Of a stretch of 64,000 nucleotides of DNA, positions 34,470 to 44,574 are shown piece by piece. The DNA is from CALKXV01 sp964632495 (GTDB taxonomy: Bacteria; Pseudomonadota; Alphaproteobacteria; Rhodobacterales; Rhodobacteraceae), in the NCBI GenBank assembly GCA_964632495.1, contig CAZWDS010000004.1, forward strand, positions 1-64,000, given 5' to 3'. The translations under genes and the position numbers were made by a program. The notes under the pieces were generated by a model, which saw nothing but the letters and a program-made list of their open reading frames with translations, made no database searches and had not been told where the DNA came from. Position 1 is the stretch's first letter. The number at the start of each line of letters is the position of its first letter.

Positions 34470-35148
<679 letters not shown>

Positions 35149-35152
<4 letters not shown>

Positions 35153-36345
35153 GGTTGGCTTTCGATGACCGAGGCGTCGTGAAGGGCCGCGATTTGGTCG
35201 GCGTCATAACCCAACTCGGTCAACACTTCGTCTGAATGCTCGCCCAAGCGGGGGCCGATATGGCGGATCTCTCCGGGTGTGGCCGACAGGCGCGGCGAGA
35301 CGTTGTGCATCGGCATATGCCCCATGTCGTCGTCCGGCCAGTCCACCGTCAGATCGCGGCTGGCCATGTAAGGGTGTGCGTCCAGATCGGCGGCGTCGGC
35401 AACCATGCCCGCGGTGACGCCCGCGTCGGTGAAAAGGTCTAGCACCTCGTCCCGGTTGTGCGTCGCGACGAAATCGGCGACCACCTGATCACAAGCCTCG
35501 ATGTTATTCACGCGATCCGAATTGGTGCGAAAGCGCGGATCGTCGATCAACTCGGGCCGTCCGATAACGCGAAACACGCGCTCGGCGGTAGCTTGGGTCG
35601 AGGCGGACAACGCAATGAAGCCGCCGTCTTTTGTTTGATAGATGTTGCGCGGCGCGGCAACCTCGACCATCGAGCCGAGGCGTTTTTGCACGCGACCTGT
35701 CAGCCGCCAGTTGGCGATTTGTGGGCCAAGAGTGGCGAAAATCGGTTCGAACAAGGACACGTCAATCACCTGTCCGATGCCGTCGCGGTCGCGTGCGCGC
35801 AAAGCCATCAGAACCCCAGAGGCCCCGCTTTCGCCAGCAATCATATCGGCCAAAGCAATGGGCGGCAGCACCGGCGGGCGGTCGGAAAACCCGTTCATGG
35901 CGGCGAAACCTGACAGCGCTTCGACCAATGTGCCAAAGCCGGGTCGGTCGCGATATGCGCCATCCTGCCCCCAGCCGGTGATGCGGGTGACAATCAGGCC
36001 GGGGTTGGTTTTGTGCAAAGTTTCAGGCGCTAACCCCATGTTTTCCAGCGTGCCGGGTCGGAAATTTTCAATCAGCACATCGGCGGTGTTCAGCAGCTTT
36101 TTTAGCACCTTCAAGCCATCCGGGTGGCGCATGTCCAAGGCAAGGCTGCGTTTGTTGCGGCAATAGGCCTTCCAAAAGGTTTCAACCCCTTCGACCTTCC
36201 AGTTGCGCAGATCGTCGCCGCGTCCGGGTTTTTCGACCTTGATCACATCCGCTCCGAAATCGGCCAGTTTGTGAGAAACGATGTTGCCCGCGACAAGGCG
36301 CGATAGATCGATGACGCGAAGGCCGGTGAGAGGGGGTGTGCTCAT
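35149..36345 (-). CDS. CaiB/BaiF (family III) CoA-transferase
   Basis: This 398-residue protein starts at ATG 36345 (MSTPPLTGLRVIDLSRLVAG). Family features are the N-terminal GLRVIDLSRLVAG, GADVIKVEKPGRGDDLR, RNKRSLALDMRHPDG, DVLIENFRPGTLENMGL with the catalytic Asp region, and GWGQDGAYRDRPGFGTLVEA. Such enzymes move CoA between carboxylic acids; carnitine and many dicarboxylates are known substrates in the family. It diverges from the XRE-cupin gene across the double operator, so it is probably controlled by it. Confidence 0.9.
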
Positions 36346-36383
36346 GGAAGGAGGTAAGATCGTTGGTGGAGGCGCGTCAAGTC

Positions 36384-36444
36384 CGTGAAAAATCATTTGA
36401 CATTTTCACGAACGTGTCGTGAAAATTAGATGAATAATTTCACG
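36384..36444. promoter_or_regulatory. Two tandem 27-bp inverted-repeat operators with embedded promoter
   Basis: Two copies of CGTGAA-N15-TTCACG occur at 36384-36410 and 36418-36444, spaced at 34 bp. In the first, the arms extend to 8 bp (CGTGAAAA and TTTTCACG); in the second they are 7 bp. The inner arms also form a perfect 10+5+10 palindrome at 36402-36426. A -35 TTGACA (36397-36402) lies inside the first copy and GAAAAT (36421-36426) inside the second, 18 bases apart. This is the natural binding site for the XRE-cupin regulator encoded 8 bases downstream. Confidence 0.75.
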
Positions 36445-36451
36445 AGCCACC

Positions 36452-37018
36452 ATGAACGCGCACACGATCTCTGACAGTCTGGGCCAAGACCTTCGGGTTC
36501 TGCGCAAAAGCCGTGGGCTGACCCTGAGCGATGTGGCCGAACGCGTGGGCCGCTCGGTCGGGTGGTTAAGCCAGGTTGAGCGCGATATTTCCGAGCCTTC
36601 AATGGAAGAGTTGAACGCGCTGGCCGGGACACTTGATGTGTCGATCGGGTCGTTCTTTGGCAAAGCGCCATGTGCGCCGCGCGAAGAAGGCCGTGTGGTG
36701 CGAAAGTCTGCGCGGCGGCCTTTAAGTCCGCGTGTGCCGGGATTGGTTGAAGAGCTTTTGTCACCCGATCTGACAGACGATTTCGAAATGGTGCATTCGA
36801 CCTTCGCGCCGGGCGCTGAGCGGACGGAAGACACCAGCCGCGCGACGCAGGAAGTGGGGTACATCGTTTCCGGTCAACTTGAGGTGACCATCGAAGGCGA
36901 GCGCTTCACGCTTCATCCTGGCGACAGTTTCCGTATTCGCGGTGAGCCGTTCACATGGGCCAACCGTACACATGAACCCTGCGTTGCGATCTGGGTGATC
37001 GCGCCGCCCGTCTATTAA
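36452..37018 (+). CDS. XRE-type HTH regulator with C-terminal cupin sensor
   Basis: This 188-residue protein has an N-terminal helix-turn-helix, LRVLRKSRGLTLSDVAERVGRSVGWLSQVERDISEPSMEEL in two runs (about residues 11-52). A cupin domain follows (about residues 110-185: YIVSGQLEVTIEGERFTLHPGDSFRIRGEPF region). Regulators of this shape (PuuR/SutR type) sense small amines, amino acids or carboxylates. The tandem inverted repeats over its own promoter suggest autoregulation and control of the divergent CoA-transferase gene and of the dehydrogenases 10 bases downstream. Confidence 0.92.
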   Translation: MNAHTISDSLGQDLRVLRKSRGLTLSDVAERVGRSVGWLSQVERDISEPSMEELNALAGTLDVSIGSFFGKAPCAPREEGRVVRKSARRPLSPRVPGLVEELLSPDLTDDFEMVHSTFAPGAERTEDTSRATQEVGYIVSGQLEVTIEGERFTLHPGDSFRIRGEPFTWANRTHEPCVAIWVIAPPVY

Positions 37019-37028
37019 GGAGCCGACC

Positions 37029-39479
37029 ATGGCTGATTTCCCGACCACTGCCCGCGTTGTCATTATCGGAGGCGGCGCTGTTGGCGCTTCGTCTTTGTAC
37101 CATCTGGCCAAAGCAAGTTGGACCGATTGCGTGTTGCTGGAAAAGAACGAGCTGACGGCTGGTTCAACTTGGCACGCGGCGGGTAATGTGCCGACGTTTT
37201 CGACGTCTTGGTCCATCATGAACATGCAGCGCTATTCGACCGAGCTTTATGCACGACTTGGCGACGAGGTTGATTATCCGATGAACTATCATCAGACGGG
37301 TTCAATTCGGATTGCGCATACGAAAGCGCGGATGCAGGAGTTTCAGCGTGCCTGTTCCATGGGGCGTTATCAGGGCATCGATATGGAGATCTGGACGCCA
37401 GAAGAAGCGCGCGCGAAATATCCGTTTCTTGAAACGCATGACATGGCGGGTGCGCTTTGGGACCCGACTGACGGCGATATTGATCCGGCGCAATTGACGC
37501 AAGCGCTTGCGAAAGGCGCACGGGATATGGGGGCGCGGATCGTGCGGCATTGTCCCGTGACGGGTGTGACGCAGAAACCGGATGGCTCGTGGATTGTGCA
37601 TTCCGAGAAAGGTGACATCGCTTGTGACTATGTGGTGAACGCTGCCGGGTACTATGCGCAACACGTCGGCGAGTGGTTCAAACCTTACGGCGGACGCACC
37701 GTTCCGATGATGGTGATGAGCCATCAATATGTGCTGACAAGCCAGGTGCCGGAGGTTGAGGCTTGGTCGAAAGAGCACGGTGGAAAGTTGCCTTTGCTGC
37801 GGGATGTGGATGTCTCGTACTACCTTCGTCAAGAGAAAAATGGTTTTAACATAGGGCCTTACGAACCCAATTGTAAGGGTCATTGGATGGATGCTGACGA
37901 TCCGATGCCTGATGATTTCAGCTTCCAACTTTACCCCGATGATCTGGACCGGATCGAGGACATCGTGGCCGATGCCATGGAACGCGTGCCTTTGGCAGGG
38001 CAAGCCGGGATCGAGCGGATCATCAATGGTCCGATCCCTTATGCGCCCGATGGTTTGCCTTTGATTGGTCCGATGCCGGGTGTGAAGAACGCTTTTGAGG
38101 CTTGTGTGTTCACCTTCGGGATTGCTCAGGGCGGTGGTGCCGGCAAGGTTCTGGCCGAGTGGATTACCGAAGGGCAAACCGAGTGGGATATGTGGAGCGT
38201 CGATCCGCGTCGTTACACCGATTACACCGATCAGGATTACTGCAATCAGAAGGGCATGGAGGTTTACGGCAACGAATACGCCATGCATTTCCCTTGGCAC
38301 GAATGGCCCGCGGGGCGTGACAAGAAGCAGGCCACGATCCATGATCAACTGGCCGAAGCGGGCGCGGTCTTTGGTGTTTACAATGGATGGGAGCGGGCGA
38401 ATTACTTTGCCAAACCGGGCGACGACACGGGTCATGACGCAACCCAGACTTGGAACCGCGCCGGTCCGTGGGAGCCGCGCATCCGCGAGGAATGCGAAGC
38501 CGTACGCGATGCTGCGGGTGTCTGTGCGATCACCGGGTTTTCCCGATACGCCGTTGAAGGGCCGGGTGCGCGCGCATGGCTGGATCGGCAAACTGCGTCG
38601 CGGTTGCCAAACCCGGGGCGGATTGGTCTTGCCTATTTTACAGACGACCGCGGACGCGTTGTCACTGAAATGTCGGTCATCCCGCGCACGGACGATGAAG
38701 TTTGGCTGATCACGGCTGCCGTCGCACAATGGCACGATCGCGAGTTATTAGAGAAAACCGCCCCCGAAGGCATTACGGTCCGCGACTTTACCAAGGACGG
38801 CGAGTGTCTTCTGGTCACCGGTCCGAAAGCGCGCGAGATTATCGGTGCACTGACGACCGACGCCGATCTTACCTCTCCTTGGCTTTCGGTGCAAAAGGCG
38901 ACCATTGCCGGGCATTCCGCCATGTTGTTCCGCGTGTCCTTTGCAGGGGAACTTGGTTGGGAAATCCATTGCAACCCGTCTGACGCGCCCGAGATTTGGA
39001 ACGCGGTGACAACGGCGGGCGCGAGACCTTTCGGGATGTATGCGTTGAATTCCCTGCGTATCGAGAAAGGCTATCGCGCTTGGAAAGGCGATCTTTCAAG
39101 CGACTACACCGCGCTTCAATCCGGGTTGGATCGGTTTGTGAAGCTGGACAAGGATGTCGATTTCCCCGGCAAAACGGCGTTGCAAAACGAAAAGCAACAA
39201 GGCGTTCAAAAGCGGTTTGTGACGCTGACGGTCGAAGCAGGCGAAGCGGATGCGCCTTATATGTCAACGATTTGGCATGATGGTGCCATTGTGGGTGAAA
39301 CCACCTCGGGCGGTTGGGGATACCGGGTAAATGCGTCCATCGCGCTTGGCATGGTGCGTGCCGATCTGGCTGTTCCGGGCACGGAACTGGAAGTCGAGAT
39401 TTACGGCGAACGCTGCAAGGCGCGGGTCGAGGAAGACCAACCTTTGTGGGATCCGGCGAACGAACGTTTGAGGGCATAA
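37029..39479 (+). CDS. FAD/GcvT dehydrogenase, dimethylglycine/sarcosine dehydrogenase-like (1)
   Basis: This is an 816-residue two-part enzyme. Residues 8-430 form a DAO-type FAD domain (VVIIGGGAVGASS). It has the AGSTWHAAGN motif, whose His (residue 49) is the covalent FAD site in mammalian dimethylglycine dehydrogenase. Residues of about 435-800 form a GcvT folate domain (GELGWEIHCN, SLRIEKGYRAWKGDL). Such enzymes demethylate tertiary or secondary N-methyl amines and pass the one-carbon unit to tetrahydrofolate. The exact substrate is unknown. It is 10 bases after the regulator gene and 4 bases before the homocysteine methyltransferase gene. Confidence 0.9.
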   Translation: MADFPTTARVVIIGGGAVGASSLYHLAKASWTDCVLLEKNELTAGSTWHAAGNVPTFSTSWSIMNMQRYSTELYARLGDEVDYPMNYHQTGSIRIAHTKARMQEFQRACSMGRYQGIDMEIWTPEEARAKYPFLETHDMAGALWDPTDGDIDPAQLTQALAKGARDMGARIVRHCPVTGVTQKPDGSWIVHSEKGDIACDYVVNAAGYYAQHVGEWFKPYGGRTVPMMVMSHQYVLTSQVPEVEAWSKEHGGKLPLLRDVDVSYYLRQEKNGFNIGPYEPNCKGHWMDADDPMPDDFSFQLYPDDLDRIEDIVADAMERVPLAGQAGIERIINGPIPYAPDGLPLIGPMPGVKNAFEACVFTFGIAQGGGAGKVLAEWITEGQTEWDMWSVDPRRYTDYTDQDYCNQKGMEVYGNEYAMHFPWHEWPAGRDKKQATIHDQLAEAGAVFGVYNGWERANYFAKPGDDTGHDATQTWNRAGPWEPRIREECEAVRDAAGVCAITGFSRYAVEGPGARAWLDRQTASRLPNPGRIGLAYFTDDRGRVVTEMSVIPRTDDEVWLITAAVAQWHDRELLEKTAPEGITVRDFTKDGECLLVTGPKAREIIGALTTDADLTSPWLSVQKATIAGHSAMLFRVSFAGELGWEIHCNPSDAPEIWNAVTTAGARPFGMYALNSLRIEKGYRAWKGDLSSDYTALQSGLDRFVKLDKDVDFPGKTALQNEKQQGVQKRFVTLTVEAGEADAPYMSTIWHDGAIVGETTSGGWGYRVNASIALGMVRADLAVPGTELEVEIYGERCKARVEEDQPLWDPANERLRA

Positions 39480-39483
39480 GGCA

Positions 39484-40365
39484 ATGACGATCACTATTTT
39501 GGATGGCGGCATGGGGCAGGAACTGCTGGCCCGCACAGGCGCAACCCCGACCGGGTTGTGGGCGACGCAGGTTATGATTGATCACCCCGACGCGGTGCAG
39601 TCGATCCACGCGGACTACTTTGCGGCAGGCGCAGAAATTGCGACGATAAACACCTATGCCGCCCATCACGATCGGTTGGACGGCACCCCTTATGAGACGC
39701 AGTTTGTCGCGTTGCACCGTCAGGCGATTGATCTGGCTTTGGCGGCGCGGGAGGCCCATGGCGGTGGCAAAGTGGCCAGTTCGCTTGGGCCTTTGGGTTG
39801 GTCTTACAAGGCAGAGTTTGCCCCGCCAAGTGACGTTGCGGCCAAGCTTTATGCCGAGATTGTTGCGCTCCATGACCCTCATGTTGATCTCTATATCCTT
39901 GAGACCATGTGCGGGGTCGATCAGGCGCGTGGCGGTTTGATGGGAACGGCTGCCACGGACACACCGGTCTGGCTGGGCATCAGCGTCGACGACGAAGACG
40001 GCACGCGGCTGCGCTCGGGCGAGGCGGTGGCGGATGTCCTGCCGCTGGTCTCGGAGTTCGATGTGGACGCGGTATTGATCAACTGTTCCCGGCCCGAAGC
40101 GGTGACCCAAGGTTTGCGGATTGTGGCCGGGGCGGGCGTGCCTTTTGGGGCCTATGCGAACGGCTTCACCTCGATTTCGGACAGTTTCAAAGAGGCGGCG
40201 GCGACGGTGGACCGTCTGGAGGTGCGCCGTGATTTGGGGCCCGCGGAATACGCGGATTTCGCCGAAACATGGGTCGGTTTGGGCGCGACGATCATTGGGG
40301 GCTGCTGCGAAGTGGGGCCCAAGCATATCGCGGAATTGGCCCGGCGTCTTAAGGGGGCCGCATGA
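39484..40365 (+). CDS. Homocysteine S-methyltransferase family protein (BHMT/MmuM-like)
   Basis: This 293-residue barrel enzyme starts ITILDGGMGQELL. The zinc cysteines are in INCSRPEAV and the paired GGCCEVGP near the C-terminus, so all three ligands are present. Family members move a methyl group from betaine, S-methylmethionine or similar donors to homocysteine. Its place between two dimethylglycine-dehydrogenase-like genes favours a betaine-type donor, but sequence alone does not settle it. It overlaps the next gene by 4 bases (ATGA). Confidence 0.9.
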   Translation: MTITILDGGMGQELLARTGATPTGLWATQVMIDHPDAVQSIHADYFAAGAEIATINTYAAHHDRLDGTPYETQFVALHRQAIDLALAAREAHGGGKVASSLGPLGWSYKAEFAPPSDVAAKLYAEIVALHDPHVDLYILETMCGVDQARGGLMGTAATDTPVWLGISVDDEDGTRLRSGEAVADVLPLVSEFDVDAVLINCSRPEAVTQGLRIVAGAGVPFGAYANGFTSISDSFKEAAATVDRLEVRRDLGPAEYADFAETWVGLGATIIGGCCEVGPKHIAELARRLKGAA

Positions 40366-42809
40366 CACTTCCTACTGAAGCGCGTGTCGTCATTATTGGC
40401 GGCGGCGTGTCTGGCTGTTCGGCGGCCTATCATCTGGCGGCGCGGGGGTGGACAGACATTGTTCTGCTAGAGCGCAAGCAATTGACCTGCGGCACCACTT
40501 GGCACGCGGCCGGTTTGATCGGGCAGTTGCGGCCGAACGAGAATATGACGCGGCTGGCGAAGTATTCGGCGGATTTGTATGGGCGGCTTGAGGAAGAAAC
40601 CGGTGTTGCGACCGGGTTAAAAGTGACGGGGTCTTTGACCGTGGCTTTGACCGAGCATCGCCGCGAAGAGATCTTGCGGCAGGCGTCATTGGCGCGGGCT
40701 TTTGGTGTGGAGGTCGAAGAAGTTTCGCCCGACACAGCGCGCGAGATGTGCCCGTACCTGACGACCGAAGATGTCATCAGCGCGGTCAGCCTGCCGGGCG
40801 ACGGGCAATGCGATCCGGCGAATATTGCGATGGCTTTGGCGAAGGGGGCGCGGTTGAAGGGTGCCAGAATCGTCGAGGGTGTGAAGGTGGATGCCGTCAC
40901 GGATGACGGCGCGCGCGTCACGGGTGTCGAGTACACCGACAAGGACGGCAACATCGGCACGATCAGGGCTGAACATGTTGTCAACTGCGGCGGCATGTGG
41001 GGGCGGGACTTGGCGGCACAGTCCGGGATTACCTTGCCGCTTCATGCTTGCGAACATTTCTATCTTTTGACCGAACCCGTTGACGGGCTTGGACAAATCC
41101 CGGTTTTGCGGGTGCCGGATGAATGTGCGTATTACAAAGCTGATGCGGGCAAGATGATGCTGGGAGCGTTCGAACCCGTGGCTAAACCATGGGGCATGGG
41201 CGGGATCCCCGAGGACTTTGAATTTGATTCCTTGCCCGAGGATTTCGACCACTTCGAGCCGATTTTGGAAAAAGCCATGCACCGAATGCCGCTGTTTGAA
41301 ACGGCGGGCGTGCATACGTTTTTCAATGGCCCCGAGAGTTTTACGCCGGACGACAAATACTATCTGGGCGAGGCGCCGGGTCTCAGGAATTATTGGGTGG
41401 CTGCCGGGTATAACTCGATTGGGATTGTGTCGTCAGGTGGCGCTGGCATGGCCTTGGCCGCCTGGATGGATGAGGGCCATCCGCCGTTCGATTTGTGGGA
41501 CGTGGACATTCGCCGCGCGCAACCGTTCCAGAAAAACCGGCGGTATCTGCGCGAAAGGGTGAGCGAAACTCTGGGCTTGCTTTACGCCGATCACTATCCG
41601 TTCCGGCAGGTGGAAACGGCGCGTGGGGTGCGGCGGTCTCCGGTGCATGAACAGTTGAAAGCGGCTGGTGCCGTCTTTGGAGAAACCGCCGGTTGGGAAC
41701 GGGCGAATTGGTATGCCGATGAGGGTCAGGAGCGGGAATACCGCTATGATTGGGGCAAGCAGAACTGGTTCGAAAACCAGAAGGCCGAGCATATGGCGGT
41801 GCGAACCGGCGTTGGCCTGTTGGACATGTCGTCGTTCGGGAAAATCCGTGTGGAAGGTCCGGGCGCATTGACGTTTTTGCAGCGCGTCTTTGCGGGCAAT
41901 CTGGATCAGCCTCCGGGGACGATTGTTTATGGTCAGATGTTGAACCACAAAGGTGGGATCGAAAGCGATCTGACGGTGACGCGGATTTCTGAGACTGCGT
42001 TCCTGTTGGTGGTGCCTGCGGCGACAGTTCAACGGGATCTGGCGTGGCTGCGGAAACATCTTGGCGACGACGTGGCGGTGATTTTGGATGTCACGTCAAG
42101 CGAGGCGGTGTTCCCGGTGATGGGACCTAAGGCGCGGGATCTGATGCGGGCGGTTTCGCCTGACGATTTTTCGAATGAGGCTTTTGCCTTTGGCACCGCG
42201 CGCGAGATCGAGATCGGGCTGGGTCTCGCTCGCGCGCATCGGATTTCATACGTCGGTGAGTTGGGTTGGGAGCTTTATGTCTCGGCCGACCAAGCGGCGC
42301 ATGTGTTCGAAACGCTGGTTGAGGCGGGGGCGGATCATGGGCTGAAGCTGGTGGGGCTGCACGCGATGGATTCCTGTCGGATCGAGAAAGGCTTCCGCCA
42401 TTGGGGCCACGACATCACGGACGAAGACCATGTTGTGGATGCGGGCTTGGGGTTTGCGGTGAAGACCAAGGCGAAGGACGCCTTTGTCGGGCGCGACGCG
42501 GTTTTGCAGCGACGCGCTGACGGGGCGAAGAACCGAATGCTGCAGTTCAAGGTGGACGATCCCGATGTGATGCTGTTCCACAATGAAGCATTGGTGCGGG
42601 ATGGTGAGATCGTCAACATCATCACCTCGGCCAATTACGGGCACGCTTTGGGCGGCGCGATTGGTATGGGGTATGTGCCTTGCGAAGGCGAAAGCGCCGA
42701 TCAGGTTCTGGCATCCAACTACGAAGTCGAGGTTGCGGGTGTGCGGCATGCGGCAACGGCCAGTCTGGCCCCGATGTATGATCCGAAAGCGGAGCGGATG
42801 AAGGCGTGA
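40362..42809 (+). CDS. FAD/GcvT dehydrogenase, dimethylglycine/sarcosine dehydrogenase-like (2)
   Basis: This 815-residue protein has the same architecture as the enzyme two genes upstream. The FAD domain has VVIIGGGVSGCSAAYHL and GTTWHAAGL (His48, covalent FAD position), followed by the GcvT domain with SYVGELGWELYVSAD and CRIEKGFRHWGHDI. The two paralogues are clearly diverged (for example in the substrate-side half of the FAD domain), so successive demethylations, as in dimethylglycine then sarcosine, are plausible. No mitochondrial-type or export signal is seen, so it should be cytosolic. Confidence 0.9.
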   Translation: MTLPTEARVVIIGGGVSGCSAAYHLAARGWTDIVLLERKQLTCGTTWHAAGLIGQLRPNENMTRLAKYSADLYGRLEEETGVATGLKVTGSLTVALTEHRREEILRQASLARAFGVEVEEVSPDTAREMCPYLTTEDVISAVSLPGDGQCDPANIAMALAKGARLKGARIVEGVKVDAVTDDGARVTGVEYTDKDGNIGTIRAEHVVNCGGMWGRDLAAQSGITLPLHACEHFYLLTEPVDGLGQIPVLRVPDECAYYKADAGKMMLGAFEPVAKPWGMGGIPEDFEFDSLPEDFDHFEPILEKAMHRMPLFETAGVHTFFNGPESFTPDDKYYLGEAPGLRNYWVAAGYNSIGIVSSGGAGMALAAWMDEGHPPFDLWDVDIRRAQPFQKNRRYLRERVSETLGLLYADHYPFRQVETARGVRRSPVHEQLKAAGAVFGETAGWERANWYADEGQEREYRYDWGKQNWFENQKAEHMAVRTGVGLLDMSSFGKIRVEGPGALTFLQRVFAGNLDQPPGTIVYGQMLNHKGGIESDLTVTRISETAFLLVVPAATVQRDLAWLRKHLGDDVAVILDVTSSEAVFPVMGPKARDLMRAVSPDDFSNEAFAFGTAREIEIGLGLARAHRISYVGELGWELYVSADQAAHVFETLVEAGADHGLKLVGLHAMDSCRIEKGFRHWGHDITDEDHVVDAGLGFAVKTKAKDAFVGRDAVLQRRADGAKNRMLQFKVDDPDVMLFHNEALVRDGEIVNIITSANYGHALGGAIGMGYVPCEGESADQVLASNYEVEVAGVRHAATASLAPMYDPKAERMKA

Positions 42810-42885
42810 TGTCGTTTTTCGGTTAGACGTGACGGGTTTGGCCCTTTTCCATAGGTCTGACAGATCGGGAAAGGGAGACGCCGTG

Positions 42886-42912
42886 ATGCTATCGAAAGAG
42901 GTCAAACCTTGA
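42886..42912 (+). other. Eight-codon upstream ORF coupled to mttB
   Basis: ATG 42886 (or GTG 42883) behind AAAGGGAG opens an 8-residue frame (MLSKEVKP) whose TGA overlaps the TTG start of the mttB-like gene (TTGA). It may be a leader peptide that couples translation, or chance; no other feature of 42810-42908 was recognised. Confidence 0.3.
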
Positions 42913-44426
42913 GCCGTCGCTCGGGAGGTCGCGCGGCTCGCGTGGCGCTGCGTGCCGCACCTTTGGCTGATGATGTGCGCCCGATCCGGGCCGGGATGCA
43001 GGGGGGCTGGTATTCTCCGTTAAGCGAAGACGGGGTGCAGCGTATTCACGCCGCCGCTTTGGATGCGTTGGAAACGATCGGTCTGGCCGACGCGCCGCCT
43101 TCGGGCATCGAGGCGATGACGGCGGCGGGTGCGACTTTGGGCGACAACGGTCGGCTTTATTTTTCGCGGCAGTTGGTCGAGGATATGTTGGCCAAGGCGG
43201 CGCGGAACATTACTTTGTTCGCACGCGATCCGCGTTACGACCTGCATCTGGATCAGAACCGCGTTCACTATGGCACCGCCGGAGCGGCTGTGCATATCGT
43301 CGACCCCTTCACCAAAGAATACCGCGACCCGACCGCCCAAGACCTGCATGATGCGGCGCGGCTGGTACAGAACCTCGACAACATACATTTCCTGCAGCGC
43401 CCAATGGTGTGCCGCAATATCGCCGACAATCTGGAGCTGGATCTGAACACGATCTACGCCTGTGTGGCGGGGACGAAGAAACATATCGGCACGTCTTTCG
43501 CCGATCCGTCCCACGTCGCGCCCTGCATGGAGATGATCCACATGCTGGCAGGCGGCGAAGAGGCGTGGCGGGCGCGGCCGTTCATTTCGAACTCGAATTG
43601 TTTTGTCGTGCCACCGATGAAATTCGCCGAGGAAAGCTGCATCGCGATGGAGCACTGCATTCGCGCGGGCATGCCGGTTTTACTGTTGTCCGCAGGGCAG
43701 GCCGGAGCCACGGCACCCGCACCGATTGCAACGGCGATTGTGCAGGCGGTGGCGGAATGTTTGGCCGGTGTGGTCTATGTGAACTCCATCGCGCCGGGTC
43801 ATCCGGCAGTCTTTGGCACTTGGCCCTTCGTGTCGGATTTGCGCACCGGCGCGATGTCGGGCGGATCGGCTGAACAGGGCTTGTTGACGGCGGGATGCGC
43901 ACAGATGCACCGGTTCTACGGATTGCCCGGAGGGGCCGCAGGCGGCATGGCGGATTCGAAACTGCCGGATATGCAGACGGGTTGGGAGCAGGGGATCACC
44001 AATGTGCTGGCCGGATTGTCAGGGCTGAACATGGTCTATGAATGCGCCGGCATGCAGGCTTCGCTTTTGGGATTTTGTCTGGAAAGTCTGGTGCTTGGCG
44101 ATGATCTGGTAGGGCAGGCCCTGCGCTGTGTGCGCGGGATCGAGGTGACGGAAGACACCGTGTCGATTGAAACGATGCGGGATGTTTGTCTGAATGGTCC
44201 CGGGCATTATCTGGGCAGTGATCAGACACTGGCCTTGATGCAGACCGAGTACACCTATCCCAAGCTGGGCAACCGGATGAGCCCGAAGGAATGGAACGAA
44301 GCGGAGCAACCAGAGTTGTTGCCCGCCGCGCGCGCTCGGAAAGAGGCGATCTTGGCGGAGGCCGACATGCTGGTTCCGCTTGAGATAGATCAGGCCATCC
44401 GCGAGCGTTTTATGATCCACTTCTAG
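42909..44426 (+). CDS. Trimethylamine methyltransferase family protein, non-pyrrolysine MttB homologue
   Basis: This 505-residue protein starts at TTG 42909 with AGAGG 8 bases before it. The N-terminus SRRSGGRAARVALRAAPL is typical of MttB-family proteins of alphaproteobacteria. The barrel shows HYGTAGAAVHIVDP, HIGTSFADPSH, NSNCFVVPP and a C-terminal GHYLGSDQTL. The frame has no internal TAG, so it lacks pyrrolysine. Non-pyrrolysine relatives such as glycine betaine methyltransferase demethylate quaternary amines to a corrinoid protein. No corrinoid-protein or activase gene is in this window, so the methyl acceptor is open. Confidence 0.88.
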   Translation: MSRRSGGRAARVALRAAPLADDVRPIRAGMQGGWYSPLSEDGVQRIHAAALDALETIGLADAPPSGIEAMTAAGATLGDNGRLYFSRQLVEDMLAKAARNITLFARDPRYDLHLDQNRVHYGTAGAAVHIVDPFTKEYRDPTAQDLHDAARLVQNLDNIHFLQRPMVCRNIADNLELDLNTIYACVAGTKKHIGTSFADPSHVAPCMEMIHMLAGGEEAWRARPFISNSNCFVVPPMKFAEESCIAMEHCIRAGMPVLLLSAGQAGATAPAPIATAIVQAVAECLAGVVYVNSIAPGHPAVFGTWPFVSDLRTGAMSGGSAEQGLLTAGCAQMHRFYGLPGGAAGGMADSKLPDMQTGWEQGITNVLAGLSGLNMVYECAGMQASLLGFCLESLVLGDDLVGQALRCVRGIEVTEDTVSIETMRDVCLNGPGHYLGSDQTLALMQTEYTYPKLGNRMSPKEWNEAEQPELLPAARARKEAILAEADMLVPLEIDQAIRERFMIHF

Positions 44427-44454
44427 TTTCGCCGGACCTTCGGCCCGTCGAGCC

Positions 44455-44485
44455 GCGCGCCATCCTGGGGTTGGCGCGCTTTTTT
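44455..44485 (+). terminator. Strong terminator after mttB
   Basis: GCGCGCCA (44455-44462) pairs perfectly with TGGCGCGC (44472-44479), followed by TTTTTT. It ends the regulator-dehydrogenase-mttB transcript. Confidence 0.92.
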
Positions 44486-44507
44486 GCGTATTTTTAAAGA
44501 GATGAAG
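44486..44507 (+). repeat. GTATTTTT...AGATGAAG intergenic motif
   Basis: The sequence GCGTATTTTTAAAGAGATGA with following AG is similar in pattern to AAAGTATTTTTGGCAAGAGG at 61930-61949 (shared GTATTTTT, then purine-rich AAGAG). Such strings recur between genes in roseobacter genomes as I recall; the role is unknown. Confidence 0.35.
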
Positions 44508-44574
44508 GACCGGGGTGTGAGGGTCTTGTCGCGTCCTGCGGGGCGGGGTATTTGGTTTGCAAAGGAGCTGCCCC

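Noticed and set aside
42909..44426. Pyrrolysine-dependent trimethylamine methyltransferase
   Set aside because: The frame has no in-frame TAG, so a pyrrolysine residue is excluded.
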